From: Veillonellaceae bacterium
Lineage (GTDB): Bacteria; Bacillota; Negativicutes; Veillonellales; Veillonellaceae
NCBI GenBank assembly: GCA_900766245.1
Contig: CAAFUR010000027.1
Coordinates: forward strand, 1 to 64,000
Direction: 5' to 3'
DNA: 64,000 nucleotides
Positions within the stretch are counted from its first letter, which is position 1; each line of letters starts with the position of its first letter. Position numbers and translations under genes: made by a program. The notes under the pieces are model-generated. The model worked only from the letters and a program-made list of their open reading frames with translations, was not told where the DNA came from and did not search any database. This document shows positions 53,650 through 64,000 of the stretch, piece by piece.

Positions 53650-56031
53650 ATGAGTTATTTAGCGTTATATAGACGATGGAGACCGAAACAGTTTATCGAT
53701 GTTGTGGGTCAACATCATGTGTCGGATACATTACAACGAGCTATTCGTGAAGATAAAGTGGCCCATGCCTATTTATTTGCTGGTCCTAGAGGTACGGGCA
53801 AAACGAGTATGGCAAAGATATTTGCTCGCGCTATTAACTGTGAACAGGGGCCTACAGATACGCCTTGCGGTCAGTGTGAATCCTGCCAGCAAATGTTACA
53901 AGGACAAGCCTTGGATGTGATCGAAATTGATGCGGCATCTAATCGAGGTATTGATGAAGTGCGTGCCTTGCGGGAGCAGGTGAATTTCTTGCCTGTGGTA
54001 GGTCATAAAAAAATATTTATCATTGATGAAGCCCACATGCTCACCAATGAAGCTTGGAATGCCTTGTTAAAAACGATCGAGGAACCGCCAAGCCATGTGA
54101 TGTTCATTTTTGCCACAACAGAATCGGAGAAATTACCGGTTACTATTTTATCTCGTTGTCAGCGTTATACATTCCGCCGTATCACAGCAAAAGATATTAC
54201 AGCTCACTTATTGCATGTGGCGAAGGAAAGCAATATCTCTCTTGACCCTGCGGCGGCACAAGTGATTGCAGTCCATGCAGATGGTGGTTTACGGGATGCC
54301 TTGAGCATTCTGGATCAATGTTCCGGTATGACCTCGGACATGATTACAGCACCTTTAGTAGAGACTATGATTGGCTTAGTGAGCAAATCTTGGGTCCTCG
54401 ATATGGTAGATATATTAAAAGCCGGTAATGGAGCGGCGTTATTGCAAGCTGTGGATGAAGCGCTACAAATGGGTCGTGATGCTCGCCAAATTGTAACGGC
54501 CTTAGTAGAGCATCTGCGAGCTATGATTGTGGCGAAAGTATTGCCTGAGGCAGAAGAGTTATTGGCTTATGATACGCATAGAGAACGCTTATTAGGACAG
54601 ACAAATGAATTATCTATGGAGGAAATTGGACGCTATATCAATGTATTACAAACGGTACAAAATAACGCAAAACAAGTAGATAATCCGCGAGTGATTGTGG
54701 AAATGGGATTACTTTCACTATTACAATTAGGCGGCGGGACCTATCAAACCTTAGAGGGACGCATGACGACGATGGAACAATTTGTGAATCGTCAAGAAGA
54801 TACATTGCTCCAAAAACTGAATGAGTGGGGGGGACAACGTCCAGTGGCAACTATGGACGCTTCGCCAGACAATGTAGCTAGTATTGGCAGTGGTGTAGCT
54901 CATAATACAATGATAGATACAGTATCTAAGGCGGAGGTGCCACAGATACCAGAACAAGATATGTATGAAGGTATTATGGAAGATGTACCACCACCCCTTG
55001 AGGACGATGAATTTTCGCCTTCAGTGCCACCTTCAGGGACTGTGAAGAGGACAGCACTGCCACCACCGGGTATAGCGAATGGAACGGGAACAACAAGAGC
55101 TAAAGGGGCAGGTATGGCTTCTACTATAAAAAGCTCCTTGCCACCACCATTGCCGAAGAAAGCATCTCCAACGGTAAAACCAAAAACGTCGGCATTGGAT
55201 ATGTCGCAAGAGATGACTGTAGGACAGGGGATGGTGAGTCCTCATGAATATAGCACGATTTTAGCAAACGTGATAAAATGGTTGAGAGGCAAGAACTATG
55301 GATTGCTAAATACGATCTATCAGCAAGGAACCTTGGTGTACTTAGATCAAGAGCAAGCTATCTTGGTGTTTCCTACACCAATTGCAGGGCCTATTCTGGT
55401 GCAACCGCAACATGTAGAATGTGGGAAGAAAGCGTTTCAACAAGTGATAGGACGGCCGATTGTGGTGAAAGCCATCGATAAGAAGGACCCTAAACTGCAG
55501 GTATACTTAGAGGCAGCAAAATCCTTTGGAGGGGCTTCGCAACAAAGCGGACAGTCGCAGGTACAACCAAGGGTAACGACTCCTGTGGTGAAAGGTACTA
55601 AAGAAGCTGAAGGGATAGGACGACCAATTGTTGCGGCGCAAGAAACGACCCCGGTGACAGCTGATGAGGAGATGCCAACTGTATCTGTAGAAACGTCGAG
55701 GCCTGATAGCGGAAAACCTACTTATGTAGGGACAAACACCACTTCAAAGGTAGGCGCCGGTAGCGACCCTACCAATGTAGATGGCATTATTGATGATTTT
55801 CTCACAGTCTATGAGAATCCAGAGGAAGTATTAAACCCCTACTATCAGGAAATGGGGAAAGGCATGCTTTCAGAAGAAGACATAGACGAGATACGGACAT
55901 TGCCGAAATGGTCTTCAGCCGAGGCCAGTGATGAAGAAAAACAAGAAACTCTACTCTATGATGCTTTACAACACATGGAGGCTAGCGGGTATGATATTTA
56001 TGTGAAAGAAGTAGACGATTTGTCTAAGTAA
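53650..56031 (+). CDS. dnaX: DNA polymerase III subunit gamma/tau
   Basis: The clamp-loader ATPase, 793 residues. Walker A is GPRGTGKT at 45-52, the zinc cysteines are C64, C73, C76 and C79, and the DEAH box is IIDEAHML. Residues after about 370 form a long Pro/Thr-rich linker and a C-terminal tau domain. No A-rich slippery heptamer of the E. coli kind was found. The ATG follows AAAGGAGG. It starts the dnaX-ybaB-recR-bofA cluster. Confidence 0.95.
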   Translation: MSYLALYRRWRPKQFIDVVGQHHVSDTLQRAIREDKVAHAYLFAGPRGTGKTSMAKIFARAINCEQGPTDTPCGQCESCQQMLQGQALDVIEIDAASNRGIDEVRALREQVNFLPVVGHKKIFIIDEAHMLTNEAWNALLKTIEEPPSHVMFIFATTESEKLPVTILSRCQRYTFRRITAKDITAHLLHVAKESNISLDPAAAQVIAVHADGGLRDALSILDQCSGMTSDMITAPLVETMIGLVSKSWVLDMVDILKAGNGAALLQAVDEALQMGRDARQIVTALVEHLRAMIVAKVLPEAEELLAYDTHRERLLGQTNELSMEEIGRYINVLQTVQNNAKQVDNPRVIVEMGLLSLLQLGGGTYQTLEGRMTTMEQFVNRQEDTLLQKLNEWGGQRPVATMDASPDNVASIGSGVAHNTMIDTVSKAEVPQIPEQDMYEGIMEDVPPPLEDDEFSPSVPPSGTVKRTALPPPGIANGTGTTRAKGAGMASTIKSSLPPPLPKKASPTVKPKTSALDMSQEMTVGQGMVSPHEYSTILANVIKWLRGKNYGLLNTIYQQGTLVYLDQEQAILVFPTPIAGPILVQPQHVECGKKAFQQVIGRPIVVKAIDKKDPKLQVYLEAAKSFGGASQQSGQSQVQPRVTTPVVKGTKEAEGIGRPIVAAQETTPVTADEEMPTVSVETSRPDSGKPTYVGTNTTSKVGAGSDPTNVDGIIDDFLTVYENPEEVLNPYYQEMGKGMLSEEDIDEIRTLPKWSSAEASDEEKQETLLYDALQHMEASGYDIYVKEVDDLSK

Positions 56032-56046
56032 TGAAGGAGGTTCACT

Positions 56047-56376
56047 ATGTTTGGTGGCGGTAATATGCAAGGTATGTTGAAAAAAGTTCAAAAAATGCAA
56101 AAAGATATGGAAAAAGCACAAGAAGAAATTAAAAACACCGTGGTAGAAGCATCTATCGGTGGTGGTGCTGTATCTGTAACAATGAATGGAGAACAAGAAG
56201 TATTGTCCATTAAAATTGCTCCTGCTGCAGTAGATCCAGAAGATGTGGAAGCATTAGAAGATTTAATTTTAGCAGCTGTGAATGAAGCGAACCGTAAAGC
56301 AAAAGAAGTGGCAGAGAAAAAATTAGGGGCTGTCACAGGAAACTTGAAACTTCCTGGAATGCCAGGTATGTTCTAA
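56047..56376 (+). CDS. YbaB/EbfC family nucleoid-associated protein
   Basis: A 109-residue DNA-binding protein. The N-terminal helix is Met/Lys-rich (MLKKVQKMQKDMEKAQ), then VSVTMNGEQEVLSIKI is characteristic, and the tail is PGMPGMF. It lies between dnaX and recR, as in most bacteria, one base before recR. Confidence 0.94.
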   Translation: MFGGGNMQGMLKKVQKMQKDMEKAQEEIKNTVVEASIGGGAVSVTMNGEQEVLSIKIAPAAVDPEDVEALEDLILAAVNEANRKAKEVAEKKLGAVTGNLKLPGMPGMF

Positions 56377-56377
56377 T

Positions 56378-56971
56378 ATGACAAATCCTTTAGAACGATT
56401 AGTAGAAGAGTTGCGTCGCCTACCAGGTGTGGGGGCTAAATCGGCTAGACGATTAGCATACCATCTCATTGAGGCCGATGCAGAAGATGTACAACGCTTG
56501 GTAGAAACCATCCTTGCAGCGAAAGAAGCGACTCATAGATGTTCCCAATGCTTTAATTTATCAGCTCAAGATCCTTGTGAGTTTTGTGCTAGCTCTAAAC
56601 GGGACAGATCGATGATTTGTGTGGTGGAAACATCCCGTGATGTCATCGCCATCGAACGCAGTGGTGACTATAAAGGGCTATACCATGTGTTGGAAGGGGC
56701 TTTGTCCCCTATTGATGGGGTAGGCGTAGAAGACATCCGCTTGAAAGAGCTCATGTTGCGCCTTCAAGATAATACAGTGCAAGAGGTTATCATCGCCACA
56801 GATCCTGATGTAGAAGGGGAAGCAACGGCTCTATATATTGCTCGATTATTGCAACCTACGGGGATTAAGGTCACTCGTATTGCCCGTGGTATTCCTGTAG
56901 GCGGGGATATTGAATACGCTGATGAGGTGACCTTGAGCGGTGCTGTATTACATCGTCAAGAAATGAGGTAA
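56378..56971 (+). CDS. recR: Recombination protein RecR
   Basis: A 197-residue DNA repair protein acting with RecF/RecO. A helix-hairpin-helix (LPGVGAKSARRLAYHL), a four-cysteine zinc site (C55, C58, C67, C70) and a Toprim domain (VVETSRDVIAIE, ATDPDVEGEATALYIA) are in the standard order. Confidence 0.96.
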   Translation: MTNPLERLVEELRRLPGVGAKSARRLAYHLIEADAEDVQRLVETILAAKEATHRCSQCFNLSAQDPCEFCASSKRDRSMICVVETSRDVIAIERSGDYKGLYHVLEGALSPIDGVGVEDIRLKELMLRLQDNTVQEVIIATDPDVEGEATALYIARLLQPTGIKVTRIARGIPVGGDIEYADEVTLSGAVLHRQEMR

Positions 56972-57204
56972 TGATGGATTACGTATTACAAGCTGTAGTA
57001 GCTATTGTTGTAGCTTGGATGATTATTAAGGTAGCATGGTTTACCATCAAACGGGTAGCAACCAATGTCTTTTTAGGTATGATTACCTATGCAGTGATTA
57101 CAGAAGTATTCCATATTCCCTTGGATATGAATATTATGTTGTGGGCACTAACAGCCGTGTTAGGGCCTATACCAGTGCTAGGATTAGCGTACTTTCATTG
57201 GTGA
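56971..57204 (+). CDS. BofA-like small membrane protein
   Basis: A 77-residue protein with two or three hydrophobic segments. The C-terminal part (FHIPLDMN... LGPIPVLGL) matches the pattern of BofA, the pro-sigma-K processing inhibitor of sporulating Firmicutes, and the position directly after recR is the same as in Bacillus-type genomes. Two ATGs, 56971 and 56974, are adjacent; the first overlaps the recR stop. In a non-sporulating Veillonella-like organism it would be a retained relic or have another role. Confidence 0.6.
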   Translation: MMDYVLQAVVAIVVAWMIIKVAWFTIKRVATNVFLGMITYAVITEVFHIPLDMNIMLWALTAVLGPIPVLGLAYFHW

Positions 57205-57218
57205 AATAAGGAGCAACT

Positions 57219-59867
57219 ATGCAATCAAATACTGTGGTACTTAATGACATTCAACAACAAGTTGTACAGGAATTAGATAGAAATATTGTATTGCTAGCTT
57301 CTGCAGGAACGGGAAAAACAAATACATTGTCCTATCGGGTGGCACATATCTTGGAAACGGGACGTGCCACTGGAGATCAAATTTTGTGTTTAACATTTAC
57401 GAATAAAGCGTGTCGTGAAATGAAAGAACGCATGATTGCGATTGTAGGACAAGAGGCACAAGCTGTGAAAGTATCTACGTTTCACAGCTTTTGTTATACC
57501 ATTTTGCAAGAAGAAGCCAAATTACAAGAAGATCTATTTAAAGAATTTCTCATCTTTGACGAAGAAGATGCAGAGGAATTATTAAGTGAATGTCTGCCGA
57601 ATCTTGTGAAAGCCTATAGTAAAGAACAAGGTATTATGGCACCTAAAATACATGCAGATACGATTCGTCAGGTTATCAGCGAAGTGAAAGAGCATCGATC
57701 GAAGTATCAATATTATTCTGCTAATATACAAGAGGATTACGCACGGACAATCAAGCGTATGAAAAGGGAAGAGTCTGTTTGGTATAGCATCATGTCAGAA
57801 GATACTGCCGAATTTTTAGAAGAAAAAGGGCTACAAGTATTGATGGAATACGAATGGCGATTACGTTCATTGAATGGACTAGACTTTGCAGATTTGATTA
57901 CGAGGGTACATCAAATCTTTCAGCGCCCCGAAGTGGCTAATCGTTGGCGTCAGCGCTATTCCTATATTGCAGTAGATGAAATGCAAGACACTAGCGAGTT
58001 AGAATATGAAGTGATGAACACCATGTGGAAGGGTAACCATATCTTGCTCTGTGGGGATTACTTTCAAACCATTTATGAATGGCGTGGGTCTAATCCGATT
58101 ACCTTAATCGATCGGTATCGCAGAGAGTATAACCCCATAGAATTGGTCTTTGATACAAACTATCGGTCTAATCAGATGTTGTTTAAGGGAGCTTTTTCCA
58201 TGCTGAAAGATATGTTCCCTCAACAGGTGCGAGAGTTGTATCGAAAAGAACCAAAAGCGATAGCCACACAGCAAGGTGAGCCTATTTCGATATATGCGGC
58301 TGCAGATGCTCAGGATGAGGCTAGGTATATATTTCAATCTATTCAACAGTTGAGAATTGGAGAAGAGATGCCTCCTGTAGGAATTTTGGTGCGCACCAAT
58401 AAACAGGCTATACAATTGAGTGAGCATTTTAAACGATGCAATCGATCTTTGCCAGAAGAGAAACAATTGAAGTTTATTTTGGCAGATGAATTAAAATTTT
58501 TCCGACGTTTGGAAATCAAGGATGTGTTGGCATTTTTTAAATGCTTAGTGAATCCTTGGGACTTAATGAGTACAAAACGAATCATTCGCACCTTTGTCAA
58601 AGGGGTTGGTGATAAGCGTATGGAGGAATTAGAAAGCAAAGCAGTGAGAAAAACTGGGTTGCGGATCACCGATTTTATGAGTACAACCATCTTTGCACGA
58701 GAGCCTTATGAACAATTAGAAAAAGGGCTCATCGCCAAAGATATCGTAGTGTTTGATGTGGAAACGACAGGCGTAAATATCATGGAGGACCGCATTGTGC
58801 AGATGGCAGCTATTCGCATTGATGAAGAAGGCAATACCATTGATACCTTCGAACGATTTATCAATCCTGGCGTACCTGTAGGGGATTCAGAATTAGTTCA
58901 TGGCTTTAGTGATGCGCATTTACAAAAGGTTGGGGGCGATGCAGGAACTGTACTGGAAGCATTCCGACAGTTTGCTGATGGGTCTATGATTGTAGGACAT
59001 AATGTGCAGTATGATTTGGGTATATTAGAACAAGAGTGTAGTCGACATGGTGTAGCTATGCCAAGGGTACAAGCCATCTATGATACCCTAGACATATATC
59101 GTCGGTTCTATCCGAATTTGCCGAACCACAAACTAGAATTTTTAAGTGGATACTTCCCGATTGATCATCAGTCTACTCATAATGCCATGGACGATATAAT
59201 AGCGACGGGTAAATTATTGGTTTATGCTATGAGAGAAAATATCCTTCCTACGAAAGCACAGCGCATGGCATTTGTCAATAAATACAGAGATATATTTGCT
59301 AATATTGCTGCTTCTATGGATACTTTACGAAGTAAGTGGACTACAAGTAAACCTACAGAAATTCTTGCCTATATTATGAATGATATGGGCCTAGTGGAAC
59401 ACTATCAAAAGAAGGTAAAAGAAGATCCCACCGGAGAACGTAGATTGACTAGTATTCGTGAATTATACCGCATCATGAAAGAGTTAGAAACGGAACATCC
59501 ACATTATGTAGGGCGTGATGGGGTGAAAGAGATATTAGAAATGTCAGCCCTTCATTCAGGAGAGGGCATGTTCCGACGAAAAGGAGATAGCCGTATTCCT
59601 ATCATTACGGTCCATCAAGCCAAAGGAAGTGAATTTGAGTATGTCTTTATTGCTTGTGCACATGATGGGGGACTTCCGTTCTACTTTGCTGTTAAAGATG
59701 GTAAATTAGAAGAAGAAAAACGTATTTTCTATGTAGCATTAACCCGTGCTAAAAAACACTTGACCATTACCTATGCAAAGGTGAATGCAAATGGGTATTG
59801 GCAACAACCAAGTCGATTCTTATCGTCCATTCCAGAAGAATTTATAAAGCGGTTGGGCTCATCATAA
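57219..59867 (+). CDS. UvrD/Rep-type helicase with an internal DEDDh 3'-5' exonuclease domain
   Basis: An 882-residue SF1A helicase. Walker A is ASAGTGKT at 27-34, motif Ia LTFTNKACREMKERM, motif II VDEMQD at 252-257, motif III CGDYFQTIYEWRG, motif IV NYRS at 314-317. Motifs V and VI are VHQAKGSEFEYVF near 798-810 and YVALTRAKKHL at 838-848. Between motifs IV and V, residues about 507-675, sits a complete DnaQ-like exonuclease: D513 and E515 (FDVETTG), D599 (GHNVQYD), H654 and D659 (HNAMDD). The fused exonuclease could trim the strand during unwinding. The gene starts 14 bases after the bofA-like gene and likely ends the dnaX cluster. Confidence 0.88.
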   Translation: MQSNTVVLNDIQQQVVQELDRNIVLLASAGTGKTNTLSYRVAHILETGRATGDQILCLTFTNKACREMKERMIAIVGQEAQAVKVSTFHSFCYTILQEEAKLQEDLFKEFLIFDEEDAEELLSECLPNLVKAYSKEQGIMAPKIHADTIRQVISEVKEHRSKYQYYSANIQEDYARTIKRMKREESVWYSIMSEDTAEFLEEKGLQVLMEYEWRLRSLNGLDFADLITRVHQIFQRPEVANRWRQRYSYIAVDEMQDTSELEYEVMNTMWKGNHILLCGDYFQTIYEWRGSNPITLIDRYRREYNPIELVFDTNYRSNQMLFKGAFSMLKDMFPQQVRELYRKEPKAIATQQGEPISIYAAADAQDEARYIFQSIQQLRIGEEMPPVGILVRTNKQAIQLSEHFKRCNRSLPEEKQLKFILADELKFFRRLEIKDVLAFFKCLVNPWDLMSTKRIIRTFVKGVGDKRMEELESKAVRKTGLRITDFMSTTIFAREPYEQLEKGLIAKDIVVFDVETTGVNIMEDRIVQMAAIRIDEEGNTIDTFERFINPGVPVGDSELVHGFSDAHLQKVGGDAGTVLEAFRQFADGSMIVGHNVQYDLGILEQECSRHGVAMPRVQAIYDTLDIYRRFYPNLPNHKLEFLSGYFPIDHQSTHNAMDDIIATGKLLVYAMRENILPTKAQRMAFVNKYRDIFANIAASMDTLRSKWTTSKPTEILAYIMNDMGLVEHYQKKVKEDPTGERRLTSIRELYRIMKELETEHPHYVGRDGVKEILEMSALHSGEGMFRRKGDSRIPIITVHQAKGSEFEYVFIACAHDGGLPFYFAVKDGKLEEEKRIFYVALTRAKKHLTITYAKVNANGYWQQPSRFLSSIPEEFIKRLGSS

Positions 59868-59914
59868 AGATATGGGAATTTGTAGGGAATAACTACCCCA
59901 ATGTTTTCAATCTA

Positions 59915-59923
59915 TGCTATAAT
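59915..59923 (+). promoter_or_regulatory. Extended -10 promoter of purA
   Basis: TGCTATAAT at 59915-59923 is a perfect extended -10. No good -35 is seen. It lies about 138 bases before the purA start, giving a leader of about 130 bases. Confidence 0.55.
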
Positions 59924-59946
59924 AAAGTGTAAATAGTGTACGTTAG

Positions 59947-61359
<1,413 letters not shown>

Positions 61360-61374
61360 TCGCAATGAACCATG

Positions 61375-61405
61375 TAGAGACCCGTTTTGGGTCTCTATTT
61401 TATTT
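61375..61405 (+). terminator. Terminator of purA
   Basis: A 9-bp stem, TAGAGACCC (61375-61383) and GGGTCTCTA (61389-61397), loop GTTTT, followed by TTTTATTT. Confidence 0.88.
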
Positions 61406-61444
61406 GTTGCAGATTCTATGTATATTTGAAAGTAAGGAGATTCC

Positions 61445-63631
61445 ATGATTAAACGATTATCTCTAGCGCTCTCTCAGGATGTGGCAGAGCTGCTGAAAGA
61501 ATACATAACATATCCCATGGTGGATGTGACTACAGCAGACTTTACAGAAGTATCTGCTATTGTGGTCAGTGATGCCTATGTGAAGGACATAGTGCATCAT
61601 CCACAGGTACAAGCCTTTTCCATTCCTTTATTTGTTATTACAAAGGATGGAGATGCTCTCCTTGAGGCTGATGATTATTTGCCTACCATGAGGATATATA
61701 CGGCACATACACTGGATGAACTTAGAATGACAGAGGATGTTGAGACGGCGGCCATACGCTATGAATATGCTGTGTTGCCACCATTTTTTAGAACCCTAGC
61801 TATGTACTCTACCGATGGCAACCTTCAATTTGATTGTCCCGGACATCAAGGGGGCGACTTCTTTAAGCGACATCCAGCAGGCCGTGCGTTCTATAATTTT
61901 TATGGACAAAACGTATTCACTAGTGATTTATGTAATGCAGATGTGAAGTTAGGAGATTTGCTCATTCATGAAGGTCCTGCTTGTGATGCACAACAGCATG
62001 CAGCAGAGGTATTCAATGCAGACAAAACTTATTTTGTACTAAATGGTACTTCTTCCGCCAATAAAATGGTTCTCAATGCCTTGTTAGCACCAGGAGATGT
62101 GGTGCTCTATGATAGAAATAACCATAAGTCTATTTCTCATGGTGCCTTGGTACAAGCGGGGGCGACACCAGTGTACTTGGAAACGGCACGAAATCCATTT
62201 GGGTCCATCGGCGGGATTCTAGACCACTGTTTTGAAGAAAGCTATATCCGTCAGTTAGTGGCGCAAAGAGATCCAGAGAAAGCAAAGGAAGAACGGCCGA
62301 TCCGGTTGGCAGTGATTCAGCTAGGCACCTATGATGGCACGATTTATAATGCACGACAAGTGGTAGAGCGGATTGGACATCTTTGTGATTATATTTTGTT
62401 TGATTCTGCTTGGGTAGGGTACGAACAATTTATTCCTATGATGAAAGATTGCAGTCCTTTATTATTAGAATTAGGACCAAATGATCCGGGTATTCTCGTG
62501 ACGCAATCAGTACATAAGCAACAAGCGGGCTTTTCTCAAGCCTCTCAGGTGCATAAAAAAGACAGACACATCAAAGGACAAGCGCGGTATGTAAACCATA
62601 AACGGATGAACAATGCCTTTATGATGCATGCCTCTACATCTCCCTTTTATCCCTTGTTTGCATCCTTAGATGTGAATGCTAAAATGCATGAAGGATTAGG
62701 CGGTCAATTTCTGTGGAAAGAGTGTGTAAAAGTGGCTATCGAAGCTCGTAAATCAGTGCTAACACGATGTCAGTATATACGACCACTAGTGCCACCTATG
62801 GTGCATGGTCAACGTTGGGAAGATGGTGATACGGAACGCATGGCAGAGGACCTATCCTACTTCAGGTTTGAACCGAATGGAAAATGGCACTCTTTCCAAG
62901 GCTATGGAGAGAATCAATACTTCATTGACCCTTGTAAGTTTCAATTGATTACACCTGGTATTGATGTAGAAACAGGAGACTATGAATCTTTTGGCATACC
63001 GGCTACGATTTTGGCGCATTACTTGCGAGATCGCCATATCATCCCAGAGAAATGCGATTTAAATACCATATTATTTTTAATGACACCAGCGGAAACAAAG
63101 GAAAAGATGGAGCAACTAGTATCCCACTTAGTAGAGTTTGAAGCTCTCATCGATAGAGATGCGCCATTGGAAGAGGTATTACCTTATGTGAGTCATCGAC
63201 ATTGGAAGGCCTACGATGGATATACAATTCGTCAACTTTGCCAAGAAATGCATGATTTCTATAAAGATCGTAATGTAAGTGCATTGCAAAGAAAATTGTT
63301 CTTACAAGACTATTTCCCTGATTATGTAAAATCACCGCAAGAAGCGAACTTTGATTTCGTTCGAGGCCATGGCGAGTTAGTGCCTGTGTCTAAGATAGTG
63401 GGGCGTATGGCATTAGAAGGAGCCTTGCCATATCCACCAGGGGTTATCTGTGTGCAACCAGGTGAGCGATGGTCTGAAACGGCACGAGATTATTTCTTAG
63501 CCTTAGAAGAAGGGATTAATCGATTGCCTGGCTTTGCCCCAGAAATTCAAGGGGTGTACTTGCAAGAGCAAGAGGATGGCACTAAAAAAGCCTTTGCTTA
63601 CGTTTTACAAGAGACCTATGAATCGCGATAG
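61445..63631 (+). CDS. Ornithine/lysine/arginine decarboxylase, large PLP type (SpeF-like)
   Basis: A 728-residue fold I decarboxylase with an N-terminal wing domain (1-110), a PLP core and a C-terminal domain. The PLP lysine is K358 in SVHKQQAGFSQ; the core motifs FDCPGHQGGDFF, LNGTSSANKMV and FDSAWVGYE are typical. Length and motifs fit ornithine decarboxylase best (SpeF/SpeC, about 720-730 residues). Lysine as substrate cannot be excluded. It makes putrescine, which the PotE-like antiporter could exchange. The ATG follows AAGGAG. Confidence 0.88.
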   Translation: MIKRLSLALSQDVAELLKEYITYPMVDVTTADFTEVSAIVVSDAYVKDIVHHPQVQAFSIPLFVITKDGDALLEADDYLPTMRIYTAHTLDELRMTEDVETAAIRYEYAVLPPFFRTLAMYSTDGNLQFDCPGHQGGDFFKRHPAGRAFYNFYGQNVFTSDLCNADVKLGDLLIHEGPACDAQQHAAEVFNADKTYFVLNGTSSANKMVLNALLAPGDVVLYDRNNHKSISHGALVQAGATPVYLETARNPFGSIGGILDHCFEESYIRQLVAQRDPEKAKEERPIRLAVIQLGTYDGTIYNARQVVERIGHLCDYILFDSAWVGYEQFIPMMKDCSPLLLELGPNDPGILVTQSVHKQQAGFSQASQVHKKDRHIKGQARYVNHKRMNNAFMMHASTSPFYPLFASLDVNAKMHEGLGGQFLWKECVKVAIEARKSVLTRCQYIRPLVPPMVHGQRWEDGDTERMAEDLSYFRFEPNGKWHSFQGYGENQYFIDPCKFQLITPGIDVETGDYESFGIPATILAHYLRDRHIIPEKCDLNTILFLMTPAETKEKMEQLVSHLVEFEALIDRDAPLEEVLPYVSHRHWKAYDGYTIRQLCQEMHDFYKDRNVSALQRKLFLQDYFPDYVKSPQEANFDFVRGHGELVPVSKIVGRMALEGALPYPPGVICVQPGERWSETARDYFLALEEGINRLPGFAPEIQGVYLQEQEDGTKKAFAYVLQETYESR

Positions 63632-63673
63632 TATAGAGGATTCTATATATAAATTTGTACTCACAATGCATAG

Positions 63674-63709
63674 AAATGGTGTATCGTACTTGTATGATAC
63701 ACCATTTTT
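63674..63709 (+). terminator. Terminator of the decarboxylase gene
   Basis: A 12-bp stem (AAATGGTGTATC 63674-63685, GATACACCATTT 63696-63707) followed by TT; five T in total end at 63709. Confidence 0.8.
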
Positions 63710-63860
63710 ATATATACTTGTATATGAATGCATAAAACTATTTCATAGCGTGTAGACCGTACAGAATGCCTATAGGCTATAAAGTAGTTACAGAAAAAAT
63801 ATTCTTACATAGGTATAGGAAACTTGAGCGAAAAGCTCACTAGATTAAATAGGAGTGTAT

Positions 63861-64000
63861 ATGTTAATACAAGATAAACATGCAGTAGAGCAACGGTTGT
63901 TGATTCAATCGGCCATACTCATGTCATTTGTGGCCATTGGTGGCACTATGATGGGGGTCTTTAGCGGATCCAGTGCCATCTTGTTAGATGGGGTCGTGTC
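63861..64000 (+). CDS. Cation diffusion facilitator family transporter, 5' part
   Basis: Only the first 46 codons are in the window; the gene runs off the end. After a polar start the first membrane segment appears (LLIQSAILMSFVAIGGTMMG), followed by SGSSAILLDGVVS, the CDF signature with the metal-site aspartate. It probably exports divalent cations. The ATG follows AGGAG at 63851-63855. Confidence 0.75.
   Translation, partial: MLIQDKHAVEQRLLIQSAILMSFVAIGGTMMGVFSGSSAILLDGVV

Noticed and set aside
53650..56031. Programmed frameshift in dnaX producing a gamma form
   Set aside because: I found no A-rich slippery heptamer with a following stem; a single full-length product is the simplest reading.

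Overview
The window looks like chromosomal DNA of a diderm Firmicute of the class Negativicutes, most likely Veillonella or a close relative. The gene order is Firmicute-like: an ecfA1-ecfA2-ecfT-truA operon, an SRP RNA-dnaX-ybaB-recR-bofA block, and addBA. At the same time there are outer-membrane features: a trimeric autotransporter with an ESPR leader and YadA anchor, and proteins with S-layer homology (SLH) domains, which in this class tie the outer membrane to peptidoglycan. A lutABC lactate oxidation operon fits a lactate-consuming anaerobe. The genus is an inference; no database search was possible.

Layout. 1-1120 holds the 3' end of a 23S rRNA gene and a 5S gene, followed by two terminators and an AT-rich spacer with small palindromic repeats. 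1879-11769 is a sulfur assimilation region: cysK, the sulfate ABC importer (sbp-cysT-cysW-cysA), an AprA/AprB-type APS reductase, and cysD-cysN. 11899-15250 encodes the energising module of ECF vitamin transporters plus truA. 15798-18762 holds two tandem AzgA-type purine permeases. 19096-22743 has an Rrf2 regulator, a MarR/OhrR-like regulator, an MFS exporter and guanine deaminase. 22887-24986 is a two-component system on the minus strand. 25171-29039 contains a probable alpha-ribazole salvage pair, an SLH-like lysine-rich envelope protein, an acetyltransferase, and a preQ1 riboswitch with queT-queF. 29156-36458 is addB-addA. 36782-46769 is a mixed membrane and envelope region: alanine/glycine symporter, potE-like antiporter, trimeric adhesin, mscL with a zinc ribbon, DeoR regulator, dapF and an SLH protein. 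47297-50203 is lutABC. 50499-53115 holds mscS, DUF436, DUF3290 and DUF421 genes. 53466-59867 is the SRP RNA and DNA replication/repair block, ending in a helicase with a nested exonuclease domain. 60061-64000 carries purA, an ornithine/lysine/arginine decarboxylase and the start of a cation efflux gene.

How the genes work together. CysTWA/Sbp bring in sulfate, CysDN make APS, AprAB can reduce it to sulfite, and CysK makes cysteine; no APS kinase, CysH or sulfite reductase lies in the window. The EcfA1A2T module can energise the S components encoded here (QueT and the putative CblT). Purine permeases, guanine deaminase and PurA form a scattered purine set. The PotE-like antiporter and the decarboxylase fit polyamine metabolism, which in Negativicutes also feeds the polyamine-decorated peptidoglycan bound by SLH domains.

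I found no mobile element, prophage, CRISPR array or tRNA gene. The most unusual items are the helicase with an inserted DEDDh exonuclease, a family of related hairpins at gene ends (four of the five convergent junctions), an atypical SRP RNA tip loop, a small Arg/His-rich ORF in the potE leader, helically phased TTCAT repeats before the adhesin gene, and a structured purA leader.
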